A DNA stretch of 61,422 bases from Methylotenera sp. (GCA_021732405.1 JAKFVB010000023.1:1-61422); one strand, 5' to 3'. Shown: positions 36,701 to 47,349, counted from the first letter of the stretch. Notes: generated by a model from the sequence alone, not told the origin. Made by a program: numbers and translations.

Positions 36701-37330
36701 TTAACTAGCAACCCGAACAGCCTGCATAAAAGCCGCTATTTTCTTGGCATCTTTCACACCTTTACTCAGTTCTACTCCGCCACTAATATCTACCGCGTAA
36801 GGCTTTACTTTTTCGATGGCTAAACCTACATTTTCAGCAGTCAACCCACCTGCCAATATCACTGGTTTTGCCATGTTTTTTGGGATTAAGTCCCAATCAA
36901 ACACGTGTCCTGTACCACCATATGCAGATTCTGAATACGTATCTAAAAGTAAGGCTTTTGCACTGCTAAAATCCACTTCGTATTGTAACAAATTAGTGTC
37001 TGGCTTAACGCGAATCGCTTTAAAATAAGGCAATTTAATTCGCTCGCATTCTGCGGCAGTTTCGTCGCCATGAAACTGCACAATATCAATCCGCACTTGC
37101 GATATGATTGCTTCAATTTCAGCCTGTTTGGCATTAACAAACAAAGCTACAACGCTAATAAAAGGCGGTAAAGCTGCCACAACTTGTTGCGCTTGCTGCA
37201 CCGTTACATAGCGCGGGCTAGCTGGATAAAACACCAACCCAATTGCATCTGCACCACAACGCGCGGCTTCAAGCGCATCTTCGGCACGGGTAACACCGCA
37301 GATTTTAACTCTTGTTCTGAATGGATTCAT
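36701..37330 (-). CDS. trpF: Phosphoribosylanthranilate isomerase
   Basis: TrpF isomerises phosphoribosylanthranilate in tryptophan synthesis. It is a monofunctional 209-residue TIM barrel with the general base Cys11 in VKICGVTR, VQFHGDET, and the general acid Asp in YAVDISGGVE near the C-terminus. It sits between truA (46 bp upstream) and trpB (56 bp downstream), the conserved truA-trpF-trpB-trpA order. Confidence 0.96.
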   Translation of the reverse strand: MNPFRTRVKICGVTRAEDALEAARCGADAIGLVFYPASPRYVTVQQAQQVVAALPPFISVVALFVNAKQAEIEAIISQVRIDIVQFHGDETAAECERIKLPYFKAIRVKPDTNLLQYEVDFSSAKALLLDTYSESAYGGTGHVFDWDLIPKNMAKPVILAGGLTAENVGLAIEKVKPYAVDISGGVELSKGVKDAKKIAAFMQAVRVAS

Positions 37331-37376
37331 TTTGCTGGATTTGATTCCAAATTAACACTCTTTAAGTGAGTTAACA

Positions 37377-38156
37377 TTATATAAGCCTTAAATAACGTTT
37401 CGTATCAGGCAGGTTAAATTTAGCATCGTAATCTACTCCTGTTAAGTACAAACCATTGGGCGAAAATGTGGGTGGCGATAGAGTGCGGTCCTTTTGCTTA
37501 AGCAAATGCGTGATCCAATCGGGCGCATATTTACCGTTACCCACATAAACCAAAGCGCCCACCATATTGCGCACTTGATGCTGTAAAAATGCGTTGGCCG
37601 AAAAATTAAAGATAATCGCTTCTTGGTGCGCAACAATACTTGCTTGAGCCAAATGTCTGATTGGCGATTTTGCTTGGCATTCGCTCGCTCTAAACGCACT
37701 AAAATCGTGCTCACCTGACATTAAGGCAATCGCCTGCTGCATGGCGACAATATCTAATGGCAAATGGTACCAGCCCGCTTTAGTAGCGTTAATTGCAGGC
37801 GCAGTAGCTTGATTTATCAATAAATATTGATAGTGTCGTTGAGTTGCAGAAAACCTGGCGTGAAAATCGTCATCTACGTTTTGCGCCCAAATCACACGCA
37901 CTGTTGCTGGTAAAAATGCATTAACGCCACGCACCCAAGCACTAAGCGGTCTAGCGACATCGCACTCAACATGTACTACTTGCATTAATGCGTGAACGCC
38001 TGTATCCGTGCGCCCAGCCGCATGTACACGTACATCTTGCAATACTAAGCTTTTAATGGCTGATTCTAATGCATCCTGAACACCGCATAGCTGCGGCTGA
38101 CTTTGCCAGCCGCAAAAACATGCACCATCGTACTCTACCCCTAACGCAACACGCAT
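37377..38156 (-). CDS. truA: tRNA pseudouridine(38-40) synthase TruA
   Basis: TruA converts uridines 38-40 in the tRNA anticodon arm to pseudouridine. The catalytic aspartate is Asp51 in AAGRTDTGVHA. The LDTKRYLRLI C-terminus and the FLQHQVRNMVGALV segment are typical, with 259 residues in total. Its ATG shares one base with the stop of the upstream membrane-protein gene (TAATG), so translation of the two is coupled. It leads into trpF-trpB-trpA. Confidence 0.95.
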   Translation of the reverse strand: MRVALGVEYDGACFCGWQSQPQLCGVQDALESAIKSLVLQDVRVHAAGRTDTGVHALMQVVHVECDVARPLSAWVRGVNAFLPATVRVIWAQNVDDDFHARFSATQRHYQYLLINQATAPAINATKAGWYHLPLDIVAMQQAIALMSGEHDFSAFRASECQAKSPIRHLAQASIVAHQEAIIFNFSANAFLQHQVRNMVGALVYVGNGKYAPDWITHLLKQKDRTLSPPTFSPNGLYLTGVDYDAKFNLPDTKRYLRLI

Positions 38157-38818
38157 TACCTAAACGCCTTTGTCAGCACATAAGACATTAACAGCATTAA
38201 TGCAAAAATAACTGCAATATCTACCGCCTTAAAAACGGGTATTTTAAATGAAATACTGACATCTTCATGCTGCGTTTTGCTTAAGTCTCCAAATGCTTGT
38301 ATTTGCTCTAGCAAGCTGCCACTTTTACTTGCGGGTTGTGCAGATTCAACATAATGCAATGTTAACCATAATCGAGCGGAAAAACGTTCTATTTCTAAAC
38401 CCAAGTATTTCAGTGGCGACACCATAAAATAAAAACCAGAGATGAGCTGTTGTCTTGTGTTAAACACCATGATTAAAGACAGAATTGCTAGCAAGGCAAG
38501 CATTCTGAACGTTTGAAGCAATCCTGCCTGCAATCCTTCATAAGTTGGACTCAAATTAAAAGCCCAGCCTTTAATGTGCTCACCAGGTGTATTAAATACA
38601 AAAATAACTAACATCACGATAAAAAACCATTTTAAGCGCTTGATTAACCTAAAAAAATGATGCGATTTAATTTGAATTAAAACAGCAACCAATAAAACAG
38701 TTATCAAAAACAAATAGCTGAGCGCAATCTGGTTAACAACAATAGCAAATACTAAAAAACAGCATAATTGGGTAATCGTGTTAATTTTTATCTCAATTGA
38801 ATATAATTTATATTGCAT
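38156..38818 (-). CDS. Orphan energy-coupling factor transmembrane (EcfT/CbiQ-like) protein
   Basis: The 220-residue protein has about five hydrophobic helices and the layout of the T component of ECF transporters: a strongly hydrophobic N-terminal half, the loop FNTPGEHIKGW, then SPTYEGLQAGLLQTFRMLALLAILS. This is followed by a coupling-helix-like run near GLEIERFSARLWLTLHYVE. In full ECF systems this subunit joins two ATPases and a substrate-specific S protein, none of which are nearby. It is translationally coupled to truA and follows fimV. Assignment to the family is by pattern; a different role is possible in this orphan setting. Confidence 0.65.
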   Translation of the reverse strand: MQYKLYSIEIKINTITQLCCFLVFAIVVNQIALSYLFLITVLLVAVLIQIKSHHFFRLIKRLKWFFIVMLVIFVFNTPGEHIKGWAFNLSPTYEGLQAGLLQTFRMLALLAILSLIMVFNTRQQLISGFYFMVSPLKYLGLEIERFSARLWLTLHYVESAQPASKSGSLLEQIQAFGDLSKTQHEDVSISFKIPVFKAVDIAVIFALMLLMSYVLTKAFR

Positions 38819-38851
38819 TATTGGACTATTGTAATCACTTCGCTGACAATA

Positions 38852-38880
38852 AAAAAGCTGAGCAAAATGCTCAGCTTTTT
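38852..38880 (-). terminator. Intrinsic terminator after fimV
   Basis: The stem GCTGAGCA / TGCTCAGC (38857-38864 and 38868-38875) with an AAA loop is flanked by A5 and T5. It lies 42 bp beyond the fimV stop and separates fimV from the truA-trp row. Confidence 0.88.
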
Positions 38881-38921
38881 ATGATTACTGGCTGCTAGTA
38901 AATACTAGGCGTTTTTGTTAA

Positions 38922-41834
38922 TTAACCAAGCTTTGCCAGCAGGGCTTCAGCACGTTTACGCTGACTTGCACCGCCTTCTTTCATCACTTCATCTATCAGC
39001 TCTTTAGCACCTTCAGCGTCGTCCATCTCGATATATGCTGCAACTAAATCTAACTTTGTTTCAATTTCAGCTGGTTCATCTGCAGCACCTACTATCAGCG
39101 AGTCACCTTGCAACCCTGTATCAGGCATGTCTAAGCTAATAGATGATAAATCATATGTGTTTGCAGCAGATGTATCATCTTCCACATAACTAGAAGCCTC
39201 TGGGGAGACGGTACTTAAATCAAAATTAAAATCAGACTCCATGTCTGGTGTTTCTGCTGTATCAAAACTAACTTCGGTTGTTAACTCATCTAAAGATGTT
39301 TCTTCTAGCACTGGCAATTCAAACGATTCCGCCATTTCTAAATCAGCAACGCTACTAGCAGGAACATCTTCAGTTGCTAATTTCGGCGCTTCAAAACCTG
39401 ACATATCTAGACCTGGCATCGTGTGACCAAACTTTGCGCTATCCTGTTCAGAAGCATTTTGTGCAGGTGCTGTTAGATTCCCAAAATCAAAATCCAAACT
39501 ATCGTCATTTTTTGTTACTGCGGGCATCATTTCTGGCGCAGAAACATCGGCAAGCTTGGCCTGAACTTGCTCTGGTTGTTTTAAGTTTTCAATGGTGTTG
39601 GCCATTAAGCTTTCTGTATTAGGCACATTCATTGAGAATTCAACATCCGCATTTGTATCATTACTTAAATTTTCAGCACCTATGTTTGTGGCACCTGTAT
39701 TTGCAGCGTCTGTATTTAATGCACCCAAGTCCAAGTCAAAGGCATCTTTTTCATTGCTTGAAGAAGCAAAGTTTTGCGCCAATGAGTCATTATCAAAAGA
39801 AAAATCTAAGTCTGTTGCGCTAGCAATCGGCGAATCTGAAAAATCGTTTGCATCTAATTTTTCACCTGAAGAATTTCCAGGAGAATGCGCAGTATTTGCC
39901 TGGTAAAGCGGATTGCTTGGCTCTAACTTGTAACCGATTTCTGCCACTTTAATCCAGGTAGAGTCTTCTCCTCCAAGCGTGGTATAAAGCTCACCAGCAA
40001 TTGTTTCAAACGCTGAAACGTTTTTACTTGCGGCATACATTTCAAGAAGTTTTAAATGTAATTCATAGCGTTTAGGCTCTTTTGAAATCGCATCTTTTAA
40101 TATTTCTTCGGCTTGCGCATCTCGCCCATAAGCCATATAGACTTCTGCTTCGGCAATCGGATCCACATCATTGGTATCAATCATGCCACCATTCGCACTT
40201 TGCGAGAAATCGGTTAAGAAAGACGTATCACCTGTATCAACACTTGAGCCTGAAGTATTGCCAAAAACAGTGTTCGCTTTTAAACCGCCCGAAGTCATAA
40301 TGCCTTGCTCGAAATCTGCTAGATTACGCTTGCGCTTATTACGCAAGAACATCCATCCACCACCCAATAATGCTAGTAGCCCAGCACCAGCACCTAGCAA
40401 CGGCAAATCAAGACCATCTAATAAAGTGGGTTCTGCTGCAGGCTCAGTGACCACGACTGGCGCAGGCTTAGGCTTCTCTTGTGGCGTCAATTCTGCCGCA
40501 GGTGGGGTTGCTTGTTCTGCTACAGCAGGTTGCGCAGGAGCCACCTCTGCTGGCCGCTCTTCAGCAACCATTGGAGCTTCAGACTGAGGCTCAGAAACAT
40601 TGCCTTTATCCGCCGATGCTTGCATTTCAGCTTGCTTTTGCATATCGGACATAGTGCTGTTTTTTAATGCTAGCAATTGCTGCATATCAGCAATTTGCTT
40701 TTCCAATGCCGCGGTTTTATCTTGTGCTTCTTTAACGGTTTTTTCTCTTGCTGTTGTTTCTTCTTGTAATGCAGTAATTTTAGCCTGCAAGCCTTTTATA
40801 TCTTCAGCTTCCTTTTTTGTTAAAGGGGTCTCTCCTGCAGATAATTTCACCACATCTTTTGAACCAGTCGCCGTAGACATTGATTGATCTTCAGCGGCAC
40901 TTTTAATTTTTCCGTCAGCAGATTGCGAACCAGCCTCTGACTCACTTGGCGCAGATTCAGCAACAATACCAGCCAATTTGTTGCGATATTCATTCCAATT
41001 GGCAGATTGTACTTTAACTTCTTTTGAGGCCTGCTGACGCGATAACCCTGCCAAATCTTGTTCAGATGGTGGGCGAATTATTTTTCCGACTTTAAGTCGG
41101 TTCATGTTTTTACCATCAAACGCACTTGGGTTGGCTTGATATATAGCCACCAACATTTGATCAAGGCTTACACCTTCCACTTGCATATCTCTTGCAATTT
41201 TGGCCAGTGAATCACCACGTTGTGTTACATATGCCTCGGCTGTAACTTCGGTTTGGTTAGCATCTTGGGGTACATCAGCGCTTTTTGATTGACTAGATTT
41301 AATAGAACGGCTTGTTTTCTTGCTGCTGGCAGAAGAGTCGGTGGATACTTCTTGCTCTGGTGGTCTAGCAGGCTTTACAGTGGGTAATTGTGTTGTTTGA
41401 TTTGACTGTGCATTGGCTTCAGATTCACCAGTGTAACCAGGCGGATCGAGTAAAACGGTATATTCTCTTAGCAACCGACCAGATGCCCAATCAACTTGTA
41501 TAAGCATATCTAAAAATGGCTCACTAATCGGCTGTGTAGACTTAAGCTTTAGTATGGGCGTACCATTTGCATTTTTAGACACTTCGACTTTAATTGTGCT
41601 ATGTGAGGCTGGCCGCTCGATACCCTGATTCGCATACGCTTCTTCAGAAGCAATCGCCGCAAAAATACTGCTCAGCTCTTCAGGGGTGACTGACAATAAT
41701 TCAATATCGGCTCTTAACGGTTCGCCTAGCCCAGAACTTACATTTAACTTACCAAGTCCTGCCGAAAAAACAGCCATAGGCGCAAGCGCCATGCATAATG
41801 CAACTGTTATTTTCTTTAATTTTGAGTTATGCAC
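38922..41834 (-). CDS. fimV: FimV/TspA-type pilus assembly and polarity protein
   Basis: FimV is an inner-membrane peptidoglycan-binding scaffold at the cell pole, needed for type IV pili and twitching in related bacteria. The 970-residue protein starts at GTG with a signal peptide (cleavage near SA-GLGKL). It has the conserved FimV N-domain (about 26-130), one LysM (about 200-250), a coiled coil (about 340-400), a Pro/Ala/Glu-rich stretch and one membrane helix at about 476-496. A very acidic cytoplasmic region with degenerate Asn/Ala/Thr repeats follows, with TPR-like helices at 555-615 and the FimV C-terminal motif (EMDDAEGAKELIDEV). It lies between asd and the truA cluster, its usual place. 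Confidence 0.93.
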   Translation of the reverse strand: MHNSKLKKITVALCMALAPMAVFSAGLGKLNVSSGLGEPLRADIELLSVTPEELSSIFAAIASEEAYANQGIERPASHSTIKVEVSKNANGTPILKLKSTQPISEPFLDMLIQVDWASGRLLREYTVLLDPPGYTGESEANAQSNQTTQLPTVKPARPPEQEVSTDSSASSKKTSRSIKSSQSKSADVPQDANQTEVTAEAYVTQRGDSLAKIARDMQVEGVSLDQMLVAIYQANPSAFDGKNMNRLKVGKIIRPPSEQDLAGLSRQQASKEVKVQSANWNEYRNKLAGIVAESAPSESEAGSQSADGKIKSAAEDQSMSTATGSKDVVKLSAGETPLTKKEAEDIKGLQAKITALQEETTAREKTVKEAQDKTAALEKQIADMQQLLALKNSTMSDMQKQAEMQASADKGNVSEPQSEAPMVAEERPAEVAPAQPAVAEQATPPAAELTPQEKPKPAPVVVTEPAAEPTLLDGLDLPLLGAGAGLLALLGGGWMFLRNKRKRNLADFEQGIMTSGGLKANTVFGNTSGSSVDTGDTSFLTDFSQSANGGMIDTNDVDPIAEAEVYMAYGRDAQAEEILKDAISKEPKRYELHLKLLEMYAASKNVSAFETIAGELYTTLGGEDSTWIKVAEIGYKLEPSNPLYQANTAHSPGNSSGEKLDANDFSDSPIASATDLDFSFDNDSLAQNFASSSNEKDAFDLDLGALNTDAANTGATNIGAENLSNDTNADVEFSMNVPNTESLMANTIENLKQPEQVQAKLADVSAPEMMPAVTKNDDSLDFDFGNLTAPAQNASEQDSAKFGHTMPGLDMSGFEAPKLATEDVPASSVADLEMAESFELPVLEETSLDELTTEVSFDTAETPDMESDFNFDLSTVSPEASSYVEDDTSAANTYDLSSISLDMPDTGLQGDSLIVGAADEPAEIETKLDLVAAYIEMDDAEGAKELIDEVMKEGGASQRKRAEALLAKLG

Positions 41835-41946
41835 TATTCCACCCTTAAAATTTACCTAAATATGCAATAAGAAAAATAACATCAATTACTTAGAGTTGCA
41901 AGCTCATAATGCACATTATATTAGCAAGCTATGTGGTTGTAAGTGT

Positions 41947-41973
41947 GCACTGTTGGTTTTTAATCAACAGTGC
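41947..41973 (-). terminator. 9-bp hairpin after asd
   Basis: Arms GCACTGTTG (41947-41955) and CAACAGTGC (41965-41973) close a nine-base loop, 17 bp after the asd stop. There is no T-run on the minus strand, so termination is probable at best. Confidence 0.45.
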
Positions 41974-41989
41974 TGCCATTTTTGCTCGT

Positions 41990-43102
41990 TTAGCGCTGCA
42001 CCAATATGCGCAGCATGCGACGCAAAGGCTCAGCCGCGCCCCAAAGTAATTGGTCGCCTACAGTAAATGCAGATAAGTAGTCATTACCCATATTGAGCTT
42101 GCGCAAACGTCCAACAGGTGTCGTTAATGTGCCTGTTACGGTGGCTGGTGTTAATTCACGCATACTCGCTTCACGTTCATTTGGAATCACTTTTGCCCAC
42201 TGATTGGCTTCAGCCAACATTTGATTGATTTCGTCCAAAGGTACATCTTTTTTAAGTTTGATTGTCAACGCCTGACTATGGCAGCGCATAGCACCTATGC
42301 GCACGCAAAGACCATCAATGTGAATTGGATTGGCTTCACGACCCAAAATCTTATTGGTTTCTACATGGCCTTTCCATTCTTCTTTGCTTTGCCCATTACC
42401 TAAGTCTTTGTCAATCCATGGAATTAAGCTGCCAGCCAGTGGCACACCAAAATGTGCAGTTGGAAACTTATCATCACGCAAGGTACCCGCTACTTCACGG
42501 TCAATATCCAAAATCGCCGATGCTGGATCTTTTAGCAAATCATTTGCTGCCAAATGCGCTTCTCCCATTTGTTTGAGCAGCTCACGCATATTTTGCGCGC
42601 CAGCACCTGATGCCGCCTGATAAGTCATGGAAGTTGCCCACTCTATCAAGTCTGCCTTAAATAAACCGTTAAGTGCCATTAACATCAATGAAACAGTACA
42701 GTTGCCACCGACCCAATTATTGCCACCTTTTTGCATGGCATCTTGAATCACATGCATATTCACAGGATCTAAAATGATGACCGCATCTTTTTCCATGCGC
42801 AGAGTTGAAGCGGCATCGATCCAATGTCCTTTCCAGCCAGCTTGCCTTAATTGCGGAAAAATCTCACTGGTGTAATCACCACCTTGGCAAGAAATAATGG
42901 CGTCCATGGCTTTTAAGTCAGCAATACTTTTGGCATCTTTTAGTGCGGCAGATTCTTTGCCAACATTTGGCGCTTTACCACCAATTTGCGAAGTCGTAAA
43001 AAATTGCGGCTCAATGAGTGCAAAATCATTCTCTTCCACCATGCGCTGCATCAGCACCGAGCCCACCATACCGCGCCAACCAACGAATCCAACTTTTAAC
43101 AT
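41990..43102 (-). CDS. asd: Aspartate-semialdehyde dehydrogenase
   Basis: Asd reduces aspartyl phosphate to the semialdehyde, the branch point to lysine/diaminopimelate, threonine and methionine. The 370-residue enzyme has the NADP loop [10 protein letters not shown] (8-17), the nucleophile Cys135 in GGNCTVSLM and the His of [11 protein letters not shown]. The length is that of the gammaproteobacterial-type subfamily. It follows leuB by 50 bp and precedes fimV, a conserved order in betaproteobacteria. Confidence 0.96.
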   Translation of the reverse strand: MLKVGFVGWRGMVGSVLMQRMVEENDFALIEPQFFTTSQIGGKAPNVGKESAALKDAKSIADLKAMDAIISCQGGDYTSEIFPQLRQAGWKGHWIDAASTLRMEKDAVIILDPVNMHVIQDAMQKGGNNWVGGNCTVSLMLMALNGLFKADLIEWATSMTYQAASGAGAQNMRELLKQMGEAHLAANDLLKDPASAILDIDREVAGTLRDDKFPTAHFGVPLAGSLIPWIDKDLGNGQSKEEWKGHVETNKILGREANPIHIDGLCVRIGAMRCHSQALTIKLKKDVPLDEINQMLAEANQWAKVIPNEREASMRELTPATVTGTLTTPVGRLRKLNMGNDYLSAFTVGDQLLWGAAEPLRRMLRILVQR

Positions 43103-43152
43103 ACTGACTCCAAATAACGCTTAATCACACGCGTTTTCATTATTCTTTAATA

Positions 43153-44214
43153 TTAATTAAGCGCAGCTACAACCGCATCGCCCATTTCGCTACATTTCAC
43201 TTTTTTGCAGCCTTCTGTATAAATATCCGCAGTCCTAAAACCCATACTTAACGCTTTTTTACAGGCAAATTCTATGCGAGTTGCATTCACCTCATCATTA
43301 AATGTATAGCGCAACATCATCGCTACCGATAAAATCGTCGCCAACGGATTGGCAATATCTTTGCCTGCAATATCAGGCGCAGAGCCATGGCTAGGCTCAT
43401 ACATACCTTTGTTATTTGCATCTAACGAAGCAGATGGCAACATGCCGATTGAGCCTGTCAACATGGAAGCTTCATCTGACAAAATATCGCCAAAAATATT
43501 ACCCGTGACCATCACATCAAATTGCTTAGGCGCTCGAATCAATTGCATGGCAGCGTTATCAACATACATATGGCTTAACTCGACTTCTGGGTATTCGGCT
43601 GACAATTCAATCATGACTTGACGCCATAACTCTGTTGTTTCCAGCACGTTGGCTTTATCTACAGAGCAAACCTTTTTATTACGCTTCATTGCAATATCAA
43701 ACGCCACTTTACCAATGCGGCGAATTTCAGATTCGTTATAGCGCATGGTATTTATACCTTCGCGCTCGCCATTTTCCAAGGTGCTGATGCCACGCGGCTG
43801 GCCAAAATAAATGTCGCCAGTGAGCTCGCGAATAATCATCAAATCCAAGCCTGAAACCACTTCAGGCTTTAATGTAGATGCACCCGCCAACTCAGGGTAA
43901 AGCAAAGCTGGACGCAGGTTGGCAAACAAATTCAACTCTTTACGGATGCGCAATAAACCGCGCTCTGGTCGCAGATGACGCTCTAGTTTGTCATATTTCC
44001 AGTCGCCTACCGCACCTAGCAATACGGCGTCAGAATCTTTTGCCAATTGCAAAGTGCTATCTGGCAAAGGGTCACCAAACGCCTCATAACCCGCGCCACC
44101 AATCGGCGCTTCTGTCATGCTTAAATCTTTAATATTCAGCGCTTTTAATACTTTAACCGCCTGTGCAACAATTTCTGGTCCTATGCCATCACCTGGCAAT
44201 ATTGCTAATTTCAT
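43153..44214 (-). CDS. leuB: 3-isopropylmalate dehydrogenase
   Basis: LeuB oxidises and decarboxylates 3-isopropylmalate in leucine synthesis. The chosen ATG at 44214 gives 353 residues starting [15 protein letters not shown]; an in-frame GTG directly before it is less likely. Diagnostic motifs are [11 protein letters not shown] (substrate), NLYDMYR-equivalent [15 protein letters not shown], the catalytic Lys/Asp of VDKANVL, and GSAPDIAGK with the NAD-specific region. It lies 38 bp after leuD. Confidence 0.96.
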   Translation of the reverse strand: MKLAILPGDGIGPEIVAQAVKVLKALNIKDLSMTEAPIGGAGYEAFGDPLPDSTLQLAKDSDAVLLGAVGDWKYDKLERHLRPERGLLRIRKELNLFANLRPALLYPELAGASTLKPEVVSGLDLMIIRELTGDIYFGQPRGISTLENGEREGINTMRYNESEIRRIGKVAFDIAMKRNKKVCSVDKANVLETTELWRQVMIELSAEYPEVELSHMYVDNAAMQLIRAPKQFDVMVTGNIFGDILSDEASMLTGSIGMLPSASLDANNKGMYEPSHGSAPDIAGKDIANPLATILSVAMMLRYTFNDEVNATRIEFACKKALSMGFRTADIYTEGCKKVKCSEMGDAVVAALN

Positions 44215-44255
44215 CACTAACTTTCTAAAACTAATTTTTTAATTGAAAAGCCGTA

Positions 44256-44894
44256 CTAAACGAAAAGCCAAGGTTGAGCTTGTTTATGCTTAGTTTCAAA
44301 GGCTTTAATTTTATCTTGCTGCTGCATGGTCAAGCCAATATCATCTAAGCCATTAAGTAAATTATGTTTTCTAACATTATCCACTTCAAACGGGTAAACT
44401 TTTCCACCAGGAGTAGTCACTGTTTGTGCGGCCAAATCCACATTTAATTGATAACCAATATCCGCTTCAACTTCTTGAAATAAACTTTCCACAATTTCAG
44501 CAGATAGCACAATCGGTAACATCCCATTTTTAAAGCAGTTATTAAAGAAAATATCGGCATAACTTGGCGCAATTACTACTCGGAAACCATAATCTTCTAG
44601 CGCCCAGGGCGCATGTTCGCGGCTTGACCCGCAACCAAAATTTTCGCGCGTTAGTAACACACGGGCACCTTGATAACGTGCCTGATTCAACACAAAATCA
44701 GGGTTAAGCGGCCGTTTGGAGTTATCCATACCTGGCTCGCCATGGTCTAAATAACGCCATTCATCAAACGCATTAGGCCCAAAGCCCGCACGTTTAATCG
44801 ACTTTAAAAATTGCTTTGGAATAATGGCGTCGGTATCCACGTTAGCTCTATCTAACGGCGCGACCAAACCATTTAACTGCGTAAAAGCTTGCAT
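44256..44894 (-). CDS. leuD: 3-isopropylmalate dehydratase small subunit
   Basis: LeuD is the swivelling small subunit of isopropylmalate isomerase and works with LeuC. The 212-residue aconitase-C-type domain has [12 protein letters not shown], the loop [15 protein letters not shown] and the FKNGMLPI segment. It is separated from leuC by the small entericidin-like gene, an arrangement I recall from other betaproteobacteria. A hydrophilic C-tail (KHKQAQPW) ends the protein. Confidence 0.97.
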   Translation of the reverse strand: MQAFTQLNGLVAPLDRANVDTDAIIPKQFLKSIKRAGFGPNAFDEWRYLDHGEPGMDNSKRPLNPDFVLNQARYQGARVLLTRENFGCGSSREHAPWALEDYGFRVVIAPSYADIFFNNCFKNGMLPIVLSAEIVESLFQEVEADIGYQLNVDLAAQTVTTPGGKVYPFEVDNVRKHNLLNGLDDIGLTMQQQDKIKAFETKHKQAQPWLFV

Positions 44895-44918
44895 AATTAT
44901 TCTTTAAAATAACTTATT

Positions 44919-45038
44919 TTAATTGGTTGATTTTTGAATGGCTTCGCCACCCTTTTCAATATCTTTACCCACGCCATTAATGGTGTTGCAGGCAGTTAAT
45001 GTGAAAGCAACTACGATAAGTGCAAATAATGTCTTCAT
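44919..45038 (-). CDS. Entericidin-like small lipoprotein (EcnA/EcnB family)
   Basis: A 39-residue gene between leuC and leuD. The N-terminal signal MKTLFALIVVAFTLTAC has a lipobox LTAC, so Cys17 is the lipidation site. The mature peptide NTINGVGKDIEKGGEAIQ is an amphipathic helix of the entericidin type (NTxxGxGKDIxxxGxxI). AGGGGA lies five bases before the ATG. In enteric bacteria EcnB promotes lysis and EcnA opposes it. Here there is only one gene, no partner, so it is more likely a small envelope lipoprotein of unknown effect. Confidence 0.9.
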   Translation of the reverse strand: MKTLFALIVVAFTLTACNTINGVGKDIEKGGEAIQKSTN

Positions 45039-45060
45039 AAAATCCCCTAAAATAAAAAAA

Positions 45061-46470
45061 TTAAATCAACCTAACATCTACAAAATGACCCGCAACGGCT
45101 GCGGCTGCTGCCATCTCTGGGCTAACCAAATGGGTACGTCCACCCTGACCTTGGCGACCTTCAAAATTACGGTTACTGGTTGATGCGCAACGCTCACCTG
45201 GCTCTAAACGGTCTGCATTCATGGCCAAACACATTGAGCAGCCTGGCTCACGCCATTCAAAACCTGCATCGATAAAAATCTTATCAAGACCTTCTAGCTC
45301 AGCTTGAGCTTTGACCAAACCAGAACCTGGCACTACTAATGCCAACTTAATGTTTGGTGCAATATGCTTACCTTTTGCAACCGCTGCTGCCGCACGTAAA
45401 TCTTCAATACGCGAGTTGGTGCAAGAACCGATAAATACTTTATCGATATTAATTTCATCAATCGGCGTATTCGGCGTTAAGCCCATATAGGTATAAGCAC
45501 GCTCCCAATCGCTACGCTGCACTTCATTTCTTGCCAAATCTAAACTAGGCACTTTTCCATCAACACCCACCACCATCTCTGGCGATGTGCCCCAAGTTAC
45601 TTGTGGCTGAATATCTTGCGCACTTAACGTCACAACGGTATCAAATTTAGCGCCTTCGTCGCTGTGCAAGGTTTTCCAATATTCAACCGCTTTATCCCAA
45701 TCTTGCCCTTTAGGTGAAAATGGTCGACCCCTGACATAGTCAATCGTCGTATCGTCAACCGCCACCATACCTGCGCGTGCGCCTGCCTCAATCGCCATAT
45801 TGCACAAGGTCATTCGGCCTTCCATGCTTAAAGCGCGGATGGCTGAACCAGCAAATTCAATCGCATAGCCGTTACCGCCAGCGGTGCCGATTTTGCCGAT
45901 AATCGCCAAGGCAATATCTTTAGCCGTTACGCCATTGCCCAATTGGCCATTCACCAACACTTGCAGCGTTTTGGATTTTTTCTGTACCAAGCATTGGGTT
46001 GCCATCACATGCTCAACTTCAGATGTGCCAATTCCGTGCGCTAATGCGCCGAACGCACCATGCGTACTGGTATGCGAGTCACCACATACCACTGTCATGC
46101 CTGGCAAAGTCGCACCCTGCTCTGGGCCAATCACATGCACGATACCTTGGCGCAAATCGTTCATCTTGAATTCAGTCACGCCATGCTCAGCGCAGTTTTC
46201 ATCCAAAGTTTGTACCTGTAAACGTGAAATCGGGTCAGCAATGCCAGCAACGCCGCTATCTCTATTGGTCGTTGGCACATTATGGTCTGGGACAGCCAAG
46301 ATTGAATTAACGCGCCACACCTTACGATTCGCCAGTTTCAGGCCTTCAAACGCTTGTGGACTGGTCACTTCATGCACCAAATGACGGTCGATATAAATCA
46401 GCGCGGTGCCGTTTTCTTCATGCACAACGTGGCTATCAAATAATTTATCGTAAAGCGTTTTTGCGACCAT
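45061..46470 (-). CDS. leuC: 3-isopropylmalate dehydratase large subunit
   Basis: LeuC is the iron-sulfur subunit that dehydrates and rehydrates isopropylmalate. Aconitase-family motifs are present: [29 protein letters not shown] with the first cluster Cys, and [11 protein letters not shown] with the other two. I use the ATG at 46470 (469 residues, [16 protein letters not shown]), as in E. coli. The frame continues two codons to a TTG, which is not needed. It heads the leuC-ecn-leuD-leuB-asd row, 15-21 bp after yajQ. Confidence 0.96.
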   Translation of the reverse strand: MVAKTLYDKLFDSHVVHEENGTALIYIDRHLVHEVTSPQAFEGLKLANRKVWRVNSILAVPDHNVPTTNRDSGVAGIADPISRLQVQTLDENCAEHGVTEFKMNDLRQGIVHVIGPEQGATLPGMTVVCGDSHTSTHGAFGALAHGIGTSEVEHVMATQCLVQKKSKTLQVLVNGQLGNGVTAKDIALAIIGKIGTAGGNGYAIEFAGSAIRALSMEGRMTLCNMAIEAGARAGMVAVDDTTIDYVRGRPFSPKGQDWDKAVEYWKTLHSDEGAKFDTVVTLSAQDIQPQVTWGTSPEMVVGVDGKVPSLDLARNEVQRSDWERAYTYMGLTPNTPIDEINIDKVFIGSCTNSRIEDLRAAAAVAKGKHIAPNIKLALVVPGSGLVKAQAELEGLDKIFIDAGFEWREPGCSMCLAMNADRLEPGERCASTSNRNFEGRQGQGGRTHLVSPEMAAAAAVAGHFVDVRLI

Positions 46471-46491
46471 TTTCAACCTACTTAACCACTA

Positions 46492-46986
46492 TTAATCTCT
46501 AAAATTACCAAACTGCAACGGAAAATCCGTTACGTTCTTTTTGCAAAAAGCAATCGCTTCTTGCAGCAAATCACGTTTTGCACCGTTCACGCGCACTTCA
46601 TCACCCTGAATACTGGCTTGCACTTTTAAGCCAGAGTCTTTAATCAATTTGGCGATACGCTTAGCTAATTCGCTATCAATACCCGCGCGGATTTTCAGCT
46701 CTTGTTTTACCTTATTGCCACCCACTTTTTGCACGTCTTTGTGCTCTAAGCGTTTGGTTGAATCAGGCTCTTTCTTTTCCATACCAGGCAGCAAAATATC
46801 TTTTATCTGATCCAGCTGAAAATCATTATCGCCATATAAAGTAATAATGCTGTCTTTTTCATTTAATTCAACTTTGGCAGACGTACCTTTAAAGTCATAG
46901 CGATTGGTAATTTGTTTACCCGCCGTATCAATCGCATTTTTCAAAGCGACCATATCGACTTCAGAACTGATATCAAATGAAGGCAT
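46492..46986 (-). CDS. yajQ: YajQ family cyclic nucleotide/RNA-binding protein
   Basis: A 164-residue protein with two ferredoxin-like halves and the family start MPSFDISSEVDMVALKNAIDTA. YajQ-family members bind c-di-GMP in Xanthomonas and Pseudomonas and act with transcription factors; in E. coli a nucleotide or tRNA-binding role was proposed. The conserved NRYDFKG, KVQASIQGDEVRV and DFPLQFGNFRD stretches are intact. It is relevant to the c-di-GMP genes at the start of this window, but a functional link is only inference. It is located just upstream of leuC. Confidence 0.92.
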   Translation of the reverse strand: MPSFDISSEVDMVALKNAIDTAGKQITNRYDFKGTSAKVELNEKDSIITLYGDNDFQLDQIKDILLPGMEKKEPDSTKRLEHKDVQKVGGNKVKQELKIRAGIDSELAKRIAKLIKDSGLKVQASIQGDEVRVNGAKRDLLQEAIAFCKKNVTDFPLQFGNFRD

Positions 46987-47037
46987 TGTTAACTCCTACT
47001 CCAAGATTTTTATTCTAAGGTTTTTATTCAAAGATTT

Positions 47038-47349
47038 TTACTCAAAGTGACAAACGTAATCCAACATTTCTAAAGTTTCGATATCAAAGCTAGAGTTTCC
47101 TGGCACAGTAAATTTTTCACCCGCACCATAAGTTTTCCATGACTCTTCGCCTTGCAAACGTACTTTGCAAACACCCAGATTAATTTCCATTAACTCTGGC
47201 GCAACAGTATTAAACGTTAAGGTGCTTGGGAAAATCACGCCTATTGTGCTGCGCGTTCCATTTGGAAGCATCACGGTGTGACTGACGCATTTGCCATCAA
47301 AGTACACATTTGCTTTTTTCTTTACGCTTACATTATCAAACTGTGCCAT
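47038..47349 (-). CDS. ppnP: Pyrimidine/purine nucleoside phosphorylase PpnP
   Basis: PpnP (DUF1255) is a small cupin that phosphorolyses several nucleosides to base and ribose-1-phosphate. The 103-residue chain has the [30 protein letters not shown] and [15 protein letters not shown] stretches typical of the family. It lies 51 bp before yajQ on the same strand and may be the first gene of that transcript. Upstream is a long non-coding gap toward the divergent PEP-CTERM genes. Confidence 0.93.
   Translation of the reverse strand: MAQFDNVSVKKKANVYFDGKCVSHTVMLPNGTRSTIGVIFPSTLTFNTVAPELMEINLGVCKVRLQGEESWKTYGAGEKFTVPGNSSFDIETLEMLDYVCHFE

Noticed and set aside
40171-40587. 138-codon plus-strand frame and several others opposite fimV
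   Set aside because: They are antisense shadows of the low-complexity coding sequence of fimV, rich in Ser/Ala/Cys with no start signal.
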